Source: Rhexocercosporidium sp. MPI-PUGE-AT-0058 (taxonomy: Eukaryota > Ascomycota > Leotiomycetes > Helotiales). Taken from it: 64,000 nt of DNA. Positions 11,359-22,160 of this stretch are shown in pieces. The notes below the pieces were generated by a model that was given only the letters and a program-made list of their open reading frames with translations, was not told the origin of the DNA and did no database searches. Position numbers and translations under genes: made by a program. Location of the stretch: positions 2,976,001-3,040,000 of the forward strand of contig JAGTJL010000004.1 in assembly GCA_020746875.1 (NCBI GenBank). Reading direction: 5' to 3'. Numbering within the stretch: the first letter of the stretch is position 1; every line of letters begins with the position of its first letter.

Positions 11359-13011
11359 ATGCCGGCATATGCTACTTTGTCTGTCTCTGGCATCGGATCA
11401 ACAGCCACTGAACGAGATGTGCGGCGGCACTTTGAGCGAGTGCTGCCTGGATGCGAGCCTGTTGTCAGCGACCTAGTCAGAGATCCTCACAATGGAACTA
11501 AGGTAACCACTGTGACTTTCAAGAGGAAGTCCAAGCAGGCTTGCAAGATAGCAATTACGAAACTGAAGGATGAGAGGAAAATGATCGATGCTGTGGCATT
11601 TTCCTACAACTTGGCTTTTAGTCAATCTTTTCTCGACCTGACGCTTCTAGCAAGTAGATCGTCGGAGCCTACGTTTGAGTATGGTTTACCACCCAGATCC
11701 TCTTTGTCGTACTGACAATGGGTTGCAGTGTCTACTTAGTGCATGGTCTCGGAGGCTTCGCTTTCAAGTCATTTGCCTCAAGGCCACGAGACCACAAGAG
11801 AGTCCAGATGTGGCCACGAGACTTTTTGCCCGATGTTTTGGACGACCCAACGCTCGGGAGCGGTCGCTACCTAACATTTGGCTATCGAGCACCGATCATG
11901 GATAGTGATCGAATCACCGAGAGCATCAAAGAGACAGCACAGAATCTTCTTCGCGCAATCGTACAAGAAAGAGGGGTTGTAAGCTTTCGTTCACTAACTT
12001 CTATAATTCCAAGCTTATTTTCTATAGAATTGCCAACGGCCACTATTCTTTGTTTGTCATAGTTTAGGTGGCCTCGTTGTCGCTCAAGTTCGTCGGTACG
12101 ATCTAATAGCATTCTCGTTACTAACAATATACAGGCTATATTGCTATTACTCCGCGATCAAGAAATCGGGACCGAACTTTGGGAGTTTCAAAAAGTTCTT
12201 TGCCCTTCCGGAGATTGTCTGGTCAAGGGTATCACTTTCTTTGGAACCCCATTCCGAGGAAGTAGTTTGGCTAATCTCCTGGCCAAAATATCCACGGTCT
12301 TGAGGTTGCCATTGAACAGGTCGCATATTATGTCCTTACGAGTAAAAGATGAGGATGTTGCTAGGATCGTTGATGAGTTCAAGAGAAGAAGTTCTGAAAT
12401 TAAGCTTCCGTTGCTTACCTTTTTCGAACTACTGCCCGAGAAACTTGGGATATTCAAACGTCAGGTAAGTATTCGATAATTAGCTCATCTTGGTGACATA
12501 CTGAAGGAAAAAATAGGTTGTCAGTCGTGATTCTGCGAAGGGCCTGGGCGACCCGGTCCGTGCTATTGGACTTATGGAAAGTCATAGGGGAATGGTCAAA
12601 TTCAAAAGCGCGCAGGAGAGAGTTTTTCGGAAGAACGTGGCCCCAGCGATCCGGGATGTGGTGCATACAGCCCTGCGAGACTATCGGCTAGGGGATCAGG
12701 CGGCCCAGAGAGCAACATTGTTGGCAACTCTTCCACAACGCCACCAGCGCCTGCTTCAACTTCCGCAAGAGGAAGAATCTCGACCGCCAGTGCCAAAGCA
12801 ACAAGAGATTGTCAAAGGTGGATTGGACCATAGTCGGCAACAGCTTGTGTTCAAGCGAACATTCTCAGACAGAGAAATTCATTGGCTGAATGATTTAGAA
12901 GTAGAGTTGAGGTTCAACCACGACCCACTACAACTTGGCCGCAAAGAACGCATGGAAGTCTCCCCTGGATCTTGCCAATGGATTCTAGAGAAAACTCAAT
13001 ATCAAGCATAA
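11359..13011 (+). CDS. serine esterase domain protein (NLR-like N-terminal half, NACHT missing)
   Basis: Five exons: 11359-11678, 11729-11978, 12028-12087, 12135-12464, 12517-13011; 484 residues. Residues about 5-75 resemble the RRM-like segment often found ahead of this esterase domain. From about 107 (VYLVHGLGGFAF) an alpha/beta-hydrolase domain follows, with the nucleophile Ser202 in CHSLGG, FFGTPF, and the probable catalytic His343 in ESHRGMVKF. The protein then runs to GSCQWILEKTQYQA and stops. In related fungal NLR-like proteins that CxWxL-type motif directly precedes the P-loop of a NACHT domain; no P-loop is seen here. The next gene, carrying ankyrin repeats, overlaps the end in another frame. 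I infer a broken or trimmed NLR-like gene; a short functional esterase is also possible. Confidence 0.8.
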
Positions 13012-13949
13012 CTACGGCATCTGTCGACAAAGTGCAGACCCTCATATCTGCCGGGGCCAATGCCAATACTACTACATTGGCAGGGCGAACCCCTCTCATG
13101 CACGCTGCTATCGGGTGTAACGAGGGCATTATCGATGCCATATTAGAACAAAACGTCGACGTGACGGCTGCTGACCATGTCTTCAACGCCACGGCGCTAC
13201 ATTTTGCAGCTGCCAGGAACCTTACGGTCTGCCAAAAGCTCCTAGATCTCGGTGCAGATATCAACGCTCAAACCAAAGACGGCCGAACACCTTTGATCGA
13301 AGCAGCTGTCAACTACAAGGTTGAAATAGTAGAGCTTCTGCTCTCCAAAGGCGCTAATACATCCGTTGAAGATAGTTTTGGATTCACTGTTTTTGACTAT
13401 GTACGAAAGCACCCTCCGATACTCAAGCTTCTCGAACCCCATGCTTCTCAAAACTGGAAGCCAAAGTCTGCAACAGAGCTAGAGATGAACCTGAAAGCAC
13501 GTATTCAACATAGCCTCAACATCATATCGAACCAGGCTCCACCAGACTTCACATTGGAGCGCTACCTTTGGTGTACCAACCTTTCGCTACTTGCTGCCTA
13601 CTTCTTCTTCCTCGAAGATTTTCCTACGACACGGACTTGTCTAGAGATGCAGTCCTTTGGTTCAGAGTGGATTGAGAAGGAAATAGGTTACTCATGTGAT
13701 GTGTGTGAGAAGGAAGCAACTATCGAATTTTGGTGCTGTAAGCAATGCCCTGCCTTCAGGGGAATGTGCCGAGAATGCTATAAAGAGAGATCTGAAAAGC
13801 CAGTGCCCGGATGTGACGACGAGCATGAGTATTTCCAGACTGGAGGGGAGGAATGGGCACGGTGGCCGGAGGGTCAAATTGATGCTGATGGGAAGGAGAC
13901 TAGGCAGTTCATTCGGGAGTTGAAGGACAAATGGAAGGACCCGTTATGA
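12978..13949 (+). CDS. ankyrin-repeat protein with ZZ-like zinc finger (likely 3' half of the preceding NLR-like gene)
   Basis: Single frame, 323 residues from the ATG at 12978, which overlaps the end of the esterase gene by 34 bases in a different frame. Residues about 10-150 hold ankyrin repeats (RTPLMHAAI, ATALHFAAARN, RTPLIEAAVN, VELLLSKGAN). From Cys240 a Cys-rich segment (CDVC, CCKQC, CREC, then HEYF) resembles a ZZ-type zinc finger. The start is internal to what looks like continuous ancestral coding sequence, so this may be only the C-terminal half of the esterase protein, separated by a deletion of the NACHT region with a frameshift. No in-phase intron that would join the two frames was found. 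Ankyrin repeats here would be the ligand-sensing part of an NLR-like receptor. Confidence 0.7.
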   Translation: MDSRENSISSITTASVDKVQTLISAGANANTTTLAGRTPLMHAAIGCNEGIIDAILEQNVDVTAADHVFNATALHFAAARNLTVCQKLLDLGADINAQTKDGRTPLIEAAVNYKVEIVELLLSKGANTSVEDSFGFTVFDYVRKHPPILKLLEPHASQNWKPKSATELEMNLKARIQHSLNIISNQAPPDFTLERYLWCTNLSLLAAYFFFLEDFPTTRTCLEMQSFGSEWIEKEIGYSCDVCEKEATIEFWCCKQCPAFRGMCRECYKERSEKPVPGCDDEHEYFQTGGEEWARWPEGQIDADGKETRQFIRELKDKWKDPL

Positions 13950-14308
13950 TGATTTCATTATGCTAGCTATTCTAGGACGTTGGTCTGAATTGATGATTTC
14001 ACAGTGTCTGTCAAAAACATACACAATGGGTTCTCTATTTCTAGTAGTCATGGTCGTGACATGTACTAGTTCCCAAGGCGGGTAGTGATGAAACGCGGAA
14101 CAGCCAAGAAACAACCTCGTCAATATCCTGCTGTTCTCCCAGAGCTTGGAAATAATGCCTCTGGATGTGACGGACTTTTGTTATTATTCACCAGAGGAAT
14201 GCAGAACACAAAACATGAAACGTGTAACCTAACCTGATACCCCTTCAACTCGCAGAGGGCTGAGAAGCCTGCTCTAGCTACTAAGTAGTAGATGGGGAAG
14301 AACAGGGC
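13950..14308. other. convergent intergenic region
   Basis: It lies between the ankyrin gene and the large minus-strand gene. I see only probable 3' untranslated sequence. Confidence 0.45.
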
Positions 14309-16819
14309 TCATTGTGCAGGTATAATACACAACCCATCCTGCGAAGTCATCGATTCCGGTGGACTAAGCGGCAGTCTCGCTGAGGCCGATCGCCTCGTCG
14401 CAAGCCCGCCATAGCTCGGTACCGTCGCTTTCATGACAACAGGAACATGCTTGCCACCTAGCTCATATCTATTTTGCACTTCCCTCCCAAGCGGTTGGGT
14501 TTCTTTTGATCGCAAGAGACGGCGTCCTAGCTCGCGGACTTTTCCCATTTCCCAAGTAAGGATCTGAATCTCGTCGTCTGGGTTGCTGAGTCTTTGCAGA
14601 CCGCCGCGCCGATTAAGGCGAATCTTGCTACTTGAAGTCTCTTCTTGTGGGACCGCTATTTTTGTTTCCAGCGCTGTAAAGCAAATTATGACAGGTGGAA
14701 CTGAATTGCAACCTGCTATGAAATGTCCAAGTTTAGTGCCGCCAAGGCAGTTCTCGTTGATTATCGCGTAGACGGCTGTGAGGTGTGAGTCTTCAAGAAA
14801 TTCGCACCAGTTGTTGAGATGCAGCTCGATTGGCATTGATAGCTCCCTGTTCTGGTTCAAGAATGCAGCGCTAAAGTTGCTAGCTCGAGTGCCTGTCTTT
14901 TCTAGCAATTCAAAAACGCAGCATACCAGCTCCGCGATTTCACCCCGGGACTTGTAGTGTTTGATCCAGACGTCTTCGATCTCCTGATCATGATCGCTAA
15001 AGAAAGCCGCTTGAAGATCTGCCCCGAATTCTGAGGTCAGCCACTCTGGGAATTGCCTTGCTAGCAAAGCCTGAATTGGTTTCATTGTGAATAGGTGCCG
15101 AAGTGGGACGCGCCTGGCGTTTCCGGTGCAATGACTAATTTCCACCCCGAGGTATGAATTCAGGATGAGTGAATTGGCTTGCATGGGCGAGTTTTTCCAT
15201 TTGTTCCAGATCGCCTGCTTCTGTGTCGTCCGTGGAAGCTTCTTCTGGGTCCCTACAAATGTGATCCCAACGTATTGCGAAGCAGAGAATCCAATTTGTC
15301 GCTCATCCACAGCCCAAGCCGAAGCGCTGGTTCCTAGTGGTGTCATACGTAGGCCAAAATCTCTCTCTAGATCGTCGAGTTTGTACGTGCACGCCTTGTT
15401 TGCTCCGAACGCAATGTCAGGAAGGCCTCCAATGAGCAACTTCCGACTCTTTTTGATGAAAACATCATGAGCATTGTCACCCGGCTTTAGAGTAGGAAAC
15501 AATTTCGCGTCACCAAACCAATGGCATCGAATAGGACCTAGAGCAGGAAACTTGGTTTGGGTGCGAACTCGACAGATAACGCCGGTAGAGACGATGAGTT
15601 TCCTGACATAATCCGGATGCTCTTGCCCCGCCGAGACTTCCCACATCGGCCCCCACGTATCGGCAAAGGCTTCTCTGGACGTCAAGATCGTGAGTTGGCT
15701 GCTTTGAGACTGTTTGTCCTCGAGCATTGTCCAAAGAGGCTGAAAGACCCAGACTTTCTTATCATTTAGAAACTCCTCAAGACATGCCAGTCTTTGTAGG
15801 GAAAGTCGAAAGCCAATCTTGCTTTCTGGATGTGAAGCCACGAGCAACTCCGAGTGGTCTTCCTGCATATAGTTGAGATCAAAGCGTGAGCCATGAGAGC
15901 CAACGTACGACACCAGCCCAAGATCAAAGAGTAGTGCCAATGTCCTACAGAGAAACAAGACATCTCGAAAGGTAAGAAGGTCAGTCAGAGGTGCTCCAAG
16001 ATACTCCAGAAGTTTTCTGCAGATGGGCACAAGATTATCTGTTATTGCGGAAGAGGTAGCAGCATTCGAGAGCGGACGTCCGGGTTTCAAGACCTTCAAC
16101 ACAGTGTTCCCAATTGCTTCGAGAAACTCGACCAGCATTTTGCGCTCGATTTGGATGAGTTCCGCAACGTTGCCTTGCTCTGCATCACGTCGGATCAGAA
16201 GTGTGAAGGAGTCCTTGCAAAATCCTTTCTGGGATACGATTGCAAAACAGTCCAGAAGGTAACATAGAATAATATATGTATGTCCTAGACTTAATCCAAT
16301 GCATACGATGTTGTGTCCCATTTCGTTTGGCGCAATTGAAGATATTCCAGATGAGCCTGCGATTTTATCTAGGCATTTCCATACCTCGGCTTTGCAGTGA
16401 AGGCTTGAGAAGACCGCATTGTCTTCCTCAATGTGACTGATAGCAGGATCAAATACACCGTTGGAACCGTAGAACTCTGAGGCTTCGACCACTAGCTCCT
16501 CCATCATGTCCAGTTGCTTGTAATAAGTTTCAGGGTCGATCAAGTATTCATCATCGTCGAATTCTCGAGTGTCTTTGTTGTCGGCTTCTGGTATTTTATC
16601 TAGCCATGTACTGAATTCCTGATGCGCCTTGGATGGTTCTGGTGGTTTGCCGCTTGGGTTGTACACCTTTCCTCTATCTTCTGTCTTCCCTTTGTCCAAA
16701 AACCCTGTTAAAAATTCGGCTGGAGACCTTGGCCTGTTGAGATGAATCTTCGAAGGTGGATCACCAGGGTCGAAGGATTCCCCCGGGTAGCGCCAACTCT
16801 CCTCATCAAAGTCTGCCAT
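14309..16819 (-). CDS. large hypothetical protein, 836 residues
   Basis: One long intronless frame with a clear ATG at 16819. I do not recognise a named domain. The first 100 residues are acidic and Pro-rich, apparently disordered (MADFDEESWRYPGESFDPGD...). The rest is globular, with a hydrophobic segment near 170-195 (GHNIVCIGLSLGHTYIILCY) that may be buried rather than membrane-spanning, and a basic, Arg-rich C-terminal stretch. Composition and codon use match neighbouring genes and there are no frame breaks, so it is probably functional. It sits between an NLR-like locus and a HET pseudogene, which hints at, but does not show, a role in the same non-self or effector context. Confidence 0.8.
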   Translation of the reverse strand: MADFDEESWRYPGESFDPGDPPSKIHLNRPRSPAEFLTGFLDKGKTEDRGKVYNPSGKPPEPSKAHQEFSTWLDKIPEADNKDTREFDDDEYLIDPETYYKQLDMMEELVVEASEFYGSNGVFDPAISHIEEDNAVFSSLHCKAEVWKCLDKIAGSSGISSIAPNEMGHNIVCIGLSLGHTYIILCYLLDCFAIVSQKGFCKDSFTLLIRRDAEQGNVAELIQIERKMLVEFLEAIGNTVLKVLKPGRPLSNAATSSAITDNLVPICRKLLEYLGAPLTDLLTFRDVLFLCRTLALLFDLGLVSYVGSHGSRFDLNYMQEDHSELLVASHPESKIGFRLSLQRLACLEEFLNDKKVWVFQPLWTMLEDKQSQSSQLTILTSREAFADTWGPMWEVSAGQEHPDYVRKLIVSTGVICRVRTQTKFPALGPIRCHWFGDAKLFPTLKPGDNAHDVFIKKSRKLLIGGLPDIAFGANKACTYKLDDLERDFGLRMTPLGTSASAWAVDERQIGFSASQYVGITFVGTQKKLPRTTQKQAIWNKWKNSPMQANSLILNSYLGVEISHCTGNARRVPLRHLFTMKPIQALLARQFPEWLTSEFGADLQAAFFSDHDQEIEDVWIKHYKSRGEIAELVCCVFELLEKTGTRASNFSAAFLNQNRELSMPIELHLNNWCEFLEDSHLTAVYAIINENCLGGTKLGHFIAGCNSVPPVIICFTALETKIAVPQEETSSSKIRLNRRGGLQRLSNPDDEIQILTWEMGKVRELGRRLLRSKETQPLGREVQNRYELGGKHVPVVMKATVPSYGGLATRRSASARLPLSPPESMTSQDGLCIIPAQ

Positions 16820-18242
16820 ATCAAACGAATACCCGACTCTACTAAGGCTATAAGAGAGACTTAATATTTGATCTTAATTGCGTGGTGTTCACTGTCGCTT
16901 TGGGATAAAGATCAGTTTGAGTGTGTTGGAGGGCAAATCAGGCCGTAGCCTTGTCGCGATTCCACGATGCTGCTGGTGGATATGGAAACTCGAGATTGAC
17001 TGATGAGTTCTGCGGATACATTTGTAGCAATGACAAACAAAGCCCCTTCATTGAATTGACGATAACAACACAATGATGACGTCTTAATAGAACTTGTCTC
17101 TAGGCATTAAGATGTACTGAGCAGCGCTCCTAAAAATCCAAAGTGCAGGCGTTTGGACGGCAATTTGAAGCATTGGGCCAATGAAACAGCCAACGGAGTA
17201 TTGGCGCGCGTGATGTGGAGGCTGTGCGAAAGCCACAATCACACATCACGGGATTTTGTCTATGTCCGAAGACAAAAATAGAGCCAGCTATTATCTCATA
17301 AATCAGACCCCCTTTGTCATATTCGCGTATTGCCTAAAGGGGCACGTCTTGGATTCGGTGCGCGGCGCCTGTCACAGGGTAACCAAAAGTAAGGAGCAAA
17401 AGGTAACGAGCTCTTGTAAGGACGCTAGCCAAGAGAGCGATGTAAGAGGTGTATGGTAATACTTTAACTGAGGCTATCAAGAGCTAATAAGTCTAATATA
17501 AAAGAAATAAGAAAATAAAAAGAAGAGGAAAAGGGGAAAGCGTAAGCTCTTATATATAATCACCTTTAAAACCCCTCCGGTATTAGTTTAATATAATATA
17601 GCTCAATTACATTTAAAAATTAAATCTTTAGATTCCTTGACTCGCTGAGAACCTCTTAAGTACACTTATTGTCATATTACTCCTCTCTTAAAAACAAATT
17701 ATCTGTAAGTTTAATTTAGTCGTAATTTTAATGTTATTACTAGTATAATATTAAAGGCTCTTATCCGAGGTCAAGCGAGGTTACACAAGAGATCCACGAC
17801 GTCTTAGAATCGTACAACACTGTCGCAAGGAAGCGTTTTATGGATACTGTACGTATGCAGGCGGACCGTTACTAGGCTTGAATGATGTGCTGGATATCTG
17901 TGTCGCACGTTATATCAACGTTCCGCGGGACAGAAAGAGCAATGCTCCAGATTTTGAAGCGTAGTTCGACGGGGAGAGCGGAGAATCGATTGAATGCATT
18001 GACGGTTGACATTCTTGCGAGGCTCATTTACTGTCACCGCTGTTGATACCTGGATCTCAAATACTTAGCAACTGCATGATAGTCGCCCGCAATGCCCAAT
18101 CTTCAGCAGTCCCAGGAGCATCCGCCACGGGAATTCTGATACCCTCGCCCATGTCATCAGCCTCCGACAGTACAATATTTGGACTTTGCCTTCAAGCTAA
18201 ACCCTGCTTCACAAAGAACTTTGACGCACTCCAACGAGCCGT
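16820..18242. other. long intergenic region with a RIP-like AT-rich tract
   Basis: No gene is supported; frames at 17256-17459 and 18043-18414 lack domains, and the latter overlaps the HET pseudogene on the other strand. Positions about 17455-17770 are abruptly AT-rich with almost no CpA/TpG, like the large islands further right, and probably mark a decayed repeat. A short repeat shared with 21.2 kb lies at 17291-17333. Confidence 0.5.
17291..17333 (+). repeat. short dispersed repeat, copy 1
   Basis: The segment contains ATAAATCAGACCC...TTCGCGTA and closely resembles 21220-21266, in the same orientation. Similarity fades outside about 45 bases. The two copies lie on either side of the HET pseudogene. 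Confidence 0.5.
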
Positions 18243-21142
18243 TCAAGCTAGCGATATGGAGTGGGAAAGAATATCGTTTGGGGCTTCGGCCGACGACCTC
18301 ATGCTAGAAAGTTCCGACACACTTAAATATGGTCGAAGAGAGCGGAGGATCTCTGGTATTCCTGACAGTGACGCAAAATGCCAAGCGGTGAAGGCAACTC
18401 TAGGGGCATGTTGAATTGACTGCATCGTAAGGTGCTGGGTTGAGAAGAGTAAGTGTACGAGTTGGTGATGGCCACCGCGGCATGCAGCATGTAGAGGCGT
18501 CCTGGAGAGATCATCTGTAGCGTCGATGGCTGCACCGTTGCCGATGAGCATCCTACAAACCGCGAACGAACCAGCGGCGGCAGCGTAGAAAAGTGGTGTT
18601 CTTCCCTTCTTGTCTGGGCGATGTACGATTTCGGCATTCCATCGAATCGTCCATTTAGCTGCATGTATGTTGTCCACAGCTGCAGCTCTATGCAAATTGT
18701 CTCACCCAAGGTGTTAGCCTTGCCGAAAGGTGTCTTGCGGCTAGCGGAATCAAGAATCATTGCCAGAAGGTCAAGGATATCCACTCTCTCAGAGAGAATG
18801 AATAAGGCAGAAAAATTAAGGAGTGTATCACACATGTTGAGTTCTGATGGGGTACTGGAACGGTTCGACGAGAGTTGAACTGAAAACATGTGCTCGAGAA
18901 TCTCAAAATGTCCCATTACGATGGCCACATGGATCGCTATAATCCCATTCCAAGTCTCGTCAAAGATGTCTGCTCCATGCTCGAGAAGTACTTGAACAGT
19001 GTTCATATGATTAAATAGTGTTGCCCAGTGAATTGGCCTGAAGCCACCCAGAAGGTGGAGCGGATCGAGTCCTGGGATGGTGGCTCGTACTTCCGAAGTC
19101 CATGCATTTATGAGTGCTGTGCTCAACGGACTACGCATCAGGTCTTTAACAGCAGCTGTATCATTTCTAATGCATGCTTTGATGAGAAGCTTAGAAAAGT
19201 AACTCTCGAATGGGTTGGGTGACGATCGGTTCGACTTCAAGAGGCTTAGATCATCGAGTGATGTCGATACAATGCGTCGGGTGTCTTCCAAAGTCTGTCT
19301 GCAGGGTAATCGACCGTCATGTCGGCCGATTCGGATCTCGTACTTTGACGAATAGAGATTGGTGAGGTCGATGGCCGCTGCTTCTTCGAAGGTAAGGGAT
19401 TTCGCGAGGCGCAGATACTGGTCGGGCATGGGATCGTAGATGGTGGCTGTAGGATCCGATGCCGCTAGTTCATGTATTTTCTCTGCTCGTAGAGAAATCC
19501 GACCTCTGCCTTGGCTTATGTTAAATATAACCTCCGGAAACGAGCCTCGACCGTACTGTACTTCTGTCTTTCTGTTACTGATATCAGAGGTCCGGGTTTG
19601 GATCTGTAACATCACGCTTCCCAAAGGCTGTTCGACTTTCGATACGTGCAAATCACACCAAGTGTTCCAGGCCGGATCGTTCTCTTCGCTGAACTCCACT
19701 GATTGTGCGGCCACCCCGCGACCGTATCTGCACCAAGGCAATTTTTGATCAGCCCGAGCACCGAGAACACAATATCAGGTTAGAGTAACTTCGGTTGTTG
19801 TCTAACAAAGACCTCTTTATATCCCTTGTCAGCACGCCTATCAATATGAAATGCAGGGATGTCAAAGATCCGATCACTTCGTAATCGAGCGTACTGATTG
19901 CCCCCAAGCGCTGTAAGTAGAATGACAGCACGGCAAGACTGCTTAACGTCTTCAGACTTGGTGTTGTAGGGAGCACAATCTAGGATGGCGATGGAATCGG
20001 TCTGAGCTGAGCTAGCTGCCCAGAAGTTGAGGCGAACCTGCAATTCAACATTCGTGATCCCCGACAGTGCACCCACGGTGGATGTATCAGGAGGCAGAGG
20101 AACAATGTGACCGGAGTCTTTGAAACATGCCGGACTTGGGGCAGAAGTCCAGAGAGTCCGGATACTGGGCCTGGATACTCAGCCGTTGATACCCAGGCAA
20201 ACAACGACTGGTCATTGCTCCCTGCAAAAGGTCCGACATCAGCCAAAGCCAAAATGTAGTGCGAATGGAACATAAGTATATAAGTTGCAGACCCACATAC
20301 CTTTGAGAATCTCTTCCTGTAGCAGCGCGAAAGATTTCATGCCCTTGCCATATAGGAGAGGCATGTTGACACCAAATATCCCCATAAGGCAGTAAGCCAG
20401 ATCCTCCGATCGGGTAGTATGACGCCCAGACGCCCATTGCATCCGTTGGGCAACGCTGAGTTCTTCCACAGAAATAAGTCCATCTAGTATAACCGCTGTT
20501 ATCCCAGTGATACCACTGATGAGATCTTGAAACCCGTTTTTGTCCTTTTTGGATCCGAGATAAGTCCATTCTTGAGAATAGAAGTGGACGTTGCTGGGAG
20601 CAACCAGTTCCTGAAGAGTCCAGCCTCTTGTGAACCATCTGCTAGATCGCAATTCTTGAATGACAGTATCGTCCAAAGGAAGCGAGTTGCCAGCTGATGC
20701 TGCCATCGAGCTGTCAAAAATATCCTTATTGGGGTCAACTTTGACATCGCTCAGCAGGGCGTAACAAGCAGCAGAAGCCTGGTACCAGCAGAACATGCTA
20801 TTGATCACCTCTGAGAGTTCAACACTAGACGTCTTGTCGATGCAGCAGGTATCAACCCGGATGAAAATCAAGCTTCTGGGAAAGGGCTAAACGTGCCGCT
20901 GCCGCAATCTTGACGAATCCACTCTTGCGCGAGACATTGCTCTTCGTAATATCTCCTCTTGGGCCATCAGCTGTAAAAGACAGCATGTCCTGTAAGGTGA
21001 CCTCGTCATCGTCATTGCCCCAGGTGTGGGACAGGATTGCATAGGGAGGAAGCTCGTGCTCGCGCTTGTTGACGGGGATTGACTGAACTACTGTTTGTCG
21101 TATGGGCAGATCTCCATATAAATGCAGTCCATCCGTAGTCAT
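18243..21142 (-). pseudogene. HET domain-ankyrin protein (heterokaryon incompatibility type), broken by three frameshifts
   Basis: The N-terminal HET domain shows its standard landmarks: PYAILSHTWG, VDTCCIDK, SRWFTRGWTLQELVAP, AYCLMGIFGVNMPLLYG. A C-terminal half with ankyrin-type repeats follows (RPIHWATLFNHMNTVQVLL, RTPLFYAAAAG, RTPLHAACRGGHHQ). Introns at 20222-20300 and 19738-19789 splice cleanly. The frame is broken three times: one extra base in the T run at 20864-20867, one missing base in the G run at 20138-20141, and one missing base next to 18694-18696 (coordinates on the plus strand). Outside these points the protein is well preserved. HET proteins trigger cell death when incompatible fungi fuse. 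All breaks are in homopolymers, so assembly error must be excluded before calling it dead. The start at 21142 is the first ATG in frame. Confidence 0.8.
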
Positions 21143-21219
21143 GTGCAAGGCACATGACTCATTATCACATGACTCATCTCACACTAACCTCTAGACTTCC
21201 ACACCCCTTCAACAGGTAT

Positions 21220-21266
21220 CTAATAAATCAGACCCTCCTTTAGCGGTAATTCGCGTACTGCCCCAC
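21220..21266 (+). repeat. short dispersed repeat, copy 2
   Basis: It is similar to 17291-17333 (shared AATAAATCAGACCC and TTCGCGTA cores). It lies just outside the 5' end of the HET pseudogene, close to where the AT-rich island begins. Confidence 0.5.
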
Positions 21267-21343
21267 ATATCCGAGGTTTAGCTCTACGCCAAGTAAATTA
21301 GAGTAAATGAGCTAATCAGAGGCTAAGGCTTTGAATTCCCGCT

Positions 21344-21997
21344 GGAGGGTCTGAGGGAACATGGTAAGGCTTTAGTAGCTCGCGCGGTCACTTTAGTAAG
21401 GGGAATTAATTATTATAACCTCGACTTTAAGCTTATACTTTTATCTCTTAACTACGATTAATCTTTATTACGACGAGCGCATTCGAAAGCTTTTATAATT
21501 CTGTATTTATATAAGTATATTACGTAATAATATAACGTATAATTATTAAATAATTAAAGATATTTTAATTAAATATAACCGAAAATTTTGAAAATATCTC
21601 GTTTAAGATTACGACTTAACGAAACTACTTTTAATCGGTAAAAAAAAAACTAATAAAAGTTCTCTTAATATATTATATCTCGAGAAAGTATAGCACTTAC
21701 TAATAAAATACGTAATTATTAAATAATCGATAAGAAGTAAATTGAATTTTATCGTGTTTACGTAAGAGTTAAAAACTGACTTGCCTTAGTAAGTATACTT
21801 CGATTTAAAAAAATAATTAATAAATTAAAAGAATATAATCATTCGATAAGTAAATATAATACCGAGGTCTTATAATATACCCGAAGGTATTTAGAATAGT
21901 AAATATTAAGATATCGTAAAGTAATTGAAAATCTAAAGTCGAATTAACCGCGCGAGCTATATAAACACTTACTATTTTCCCTCAGACGCTTCGCAGC
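21344..21997. repeat. possible MITE-like element with imperfect terminal inverted repeats
   Basis: Both ends carry related sequence in inverted orientation: GTCTGAGGGAA and AGCTCGCGCGGT on the left (about 21350-21395) and their complements on the right (about 21948-21995). The 550 bases between are strongly AT-rich and non-coding. No target duplication could be fixed. It lies directly left of the MULE and may equally be a remnant of something larger. Confidence 0.4.
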
Positions 21998-22138
21998 TTA
22001 ATTATTCTGGACGCACTGACCACTTGCCTAATCGAGTAGTAGCCTGGCGCTAATTAGTAAGTTGAAGTAAATGGGCTAATGGAAATAGACCGTGCACTCA
22101 TGAGCGAGAGAAGCGCCTGAGGCACTGAGATAATTCAA

Positions 22139-22160
22139 GGCCACAGCTAAATCGACATAC
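22139..22160 (+). repeat. MULE left terminal inverted repeat, outer part
   Basis: It starts GGCCACAGCTAAATCGACA and continues at 23018-23044 after the solo LTR insertion. Joined, the two pieces match the complement of 47216-47264 over about 49 bases. Confidence 0.85.

Noticed and set aside
12915..13015. Small intron joining the esterase and ankyrin frames (for example GTCTCC...TTCTAG).
   Set aside because: Only about 31 bases and wrong phase; it would not give a continuous frame.
20130..20150. HET frame changes explained as introns.
   Set aside because: No GT/GC-AG pair of workable length and phase spans any of the three sites, while a single-base change restores family text in each.
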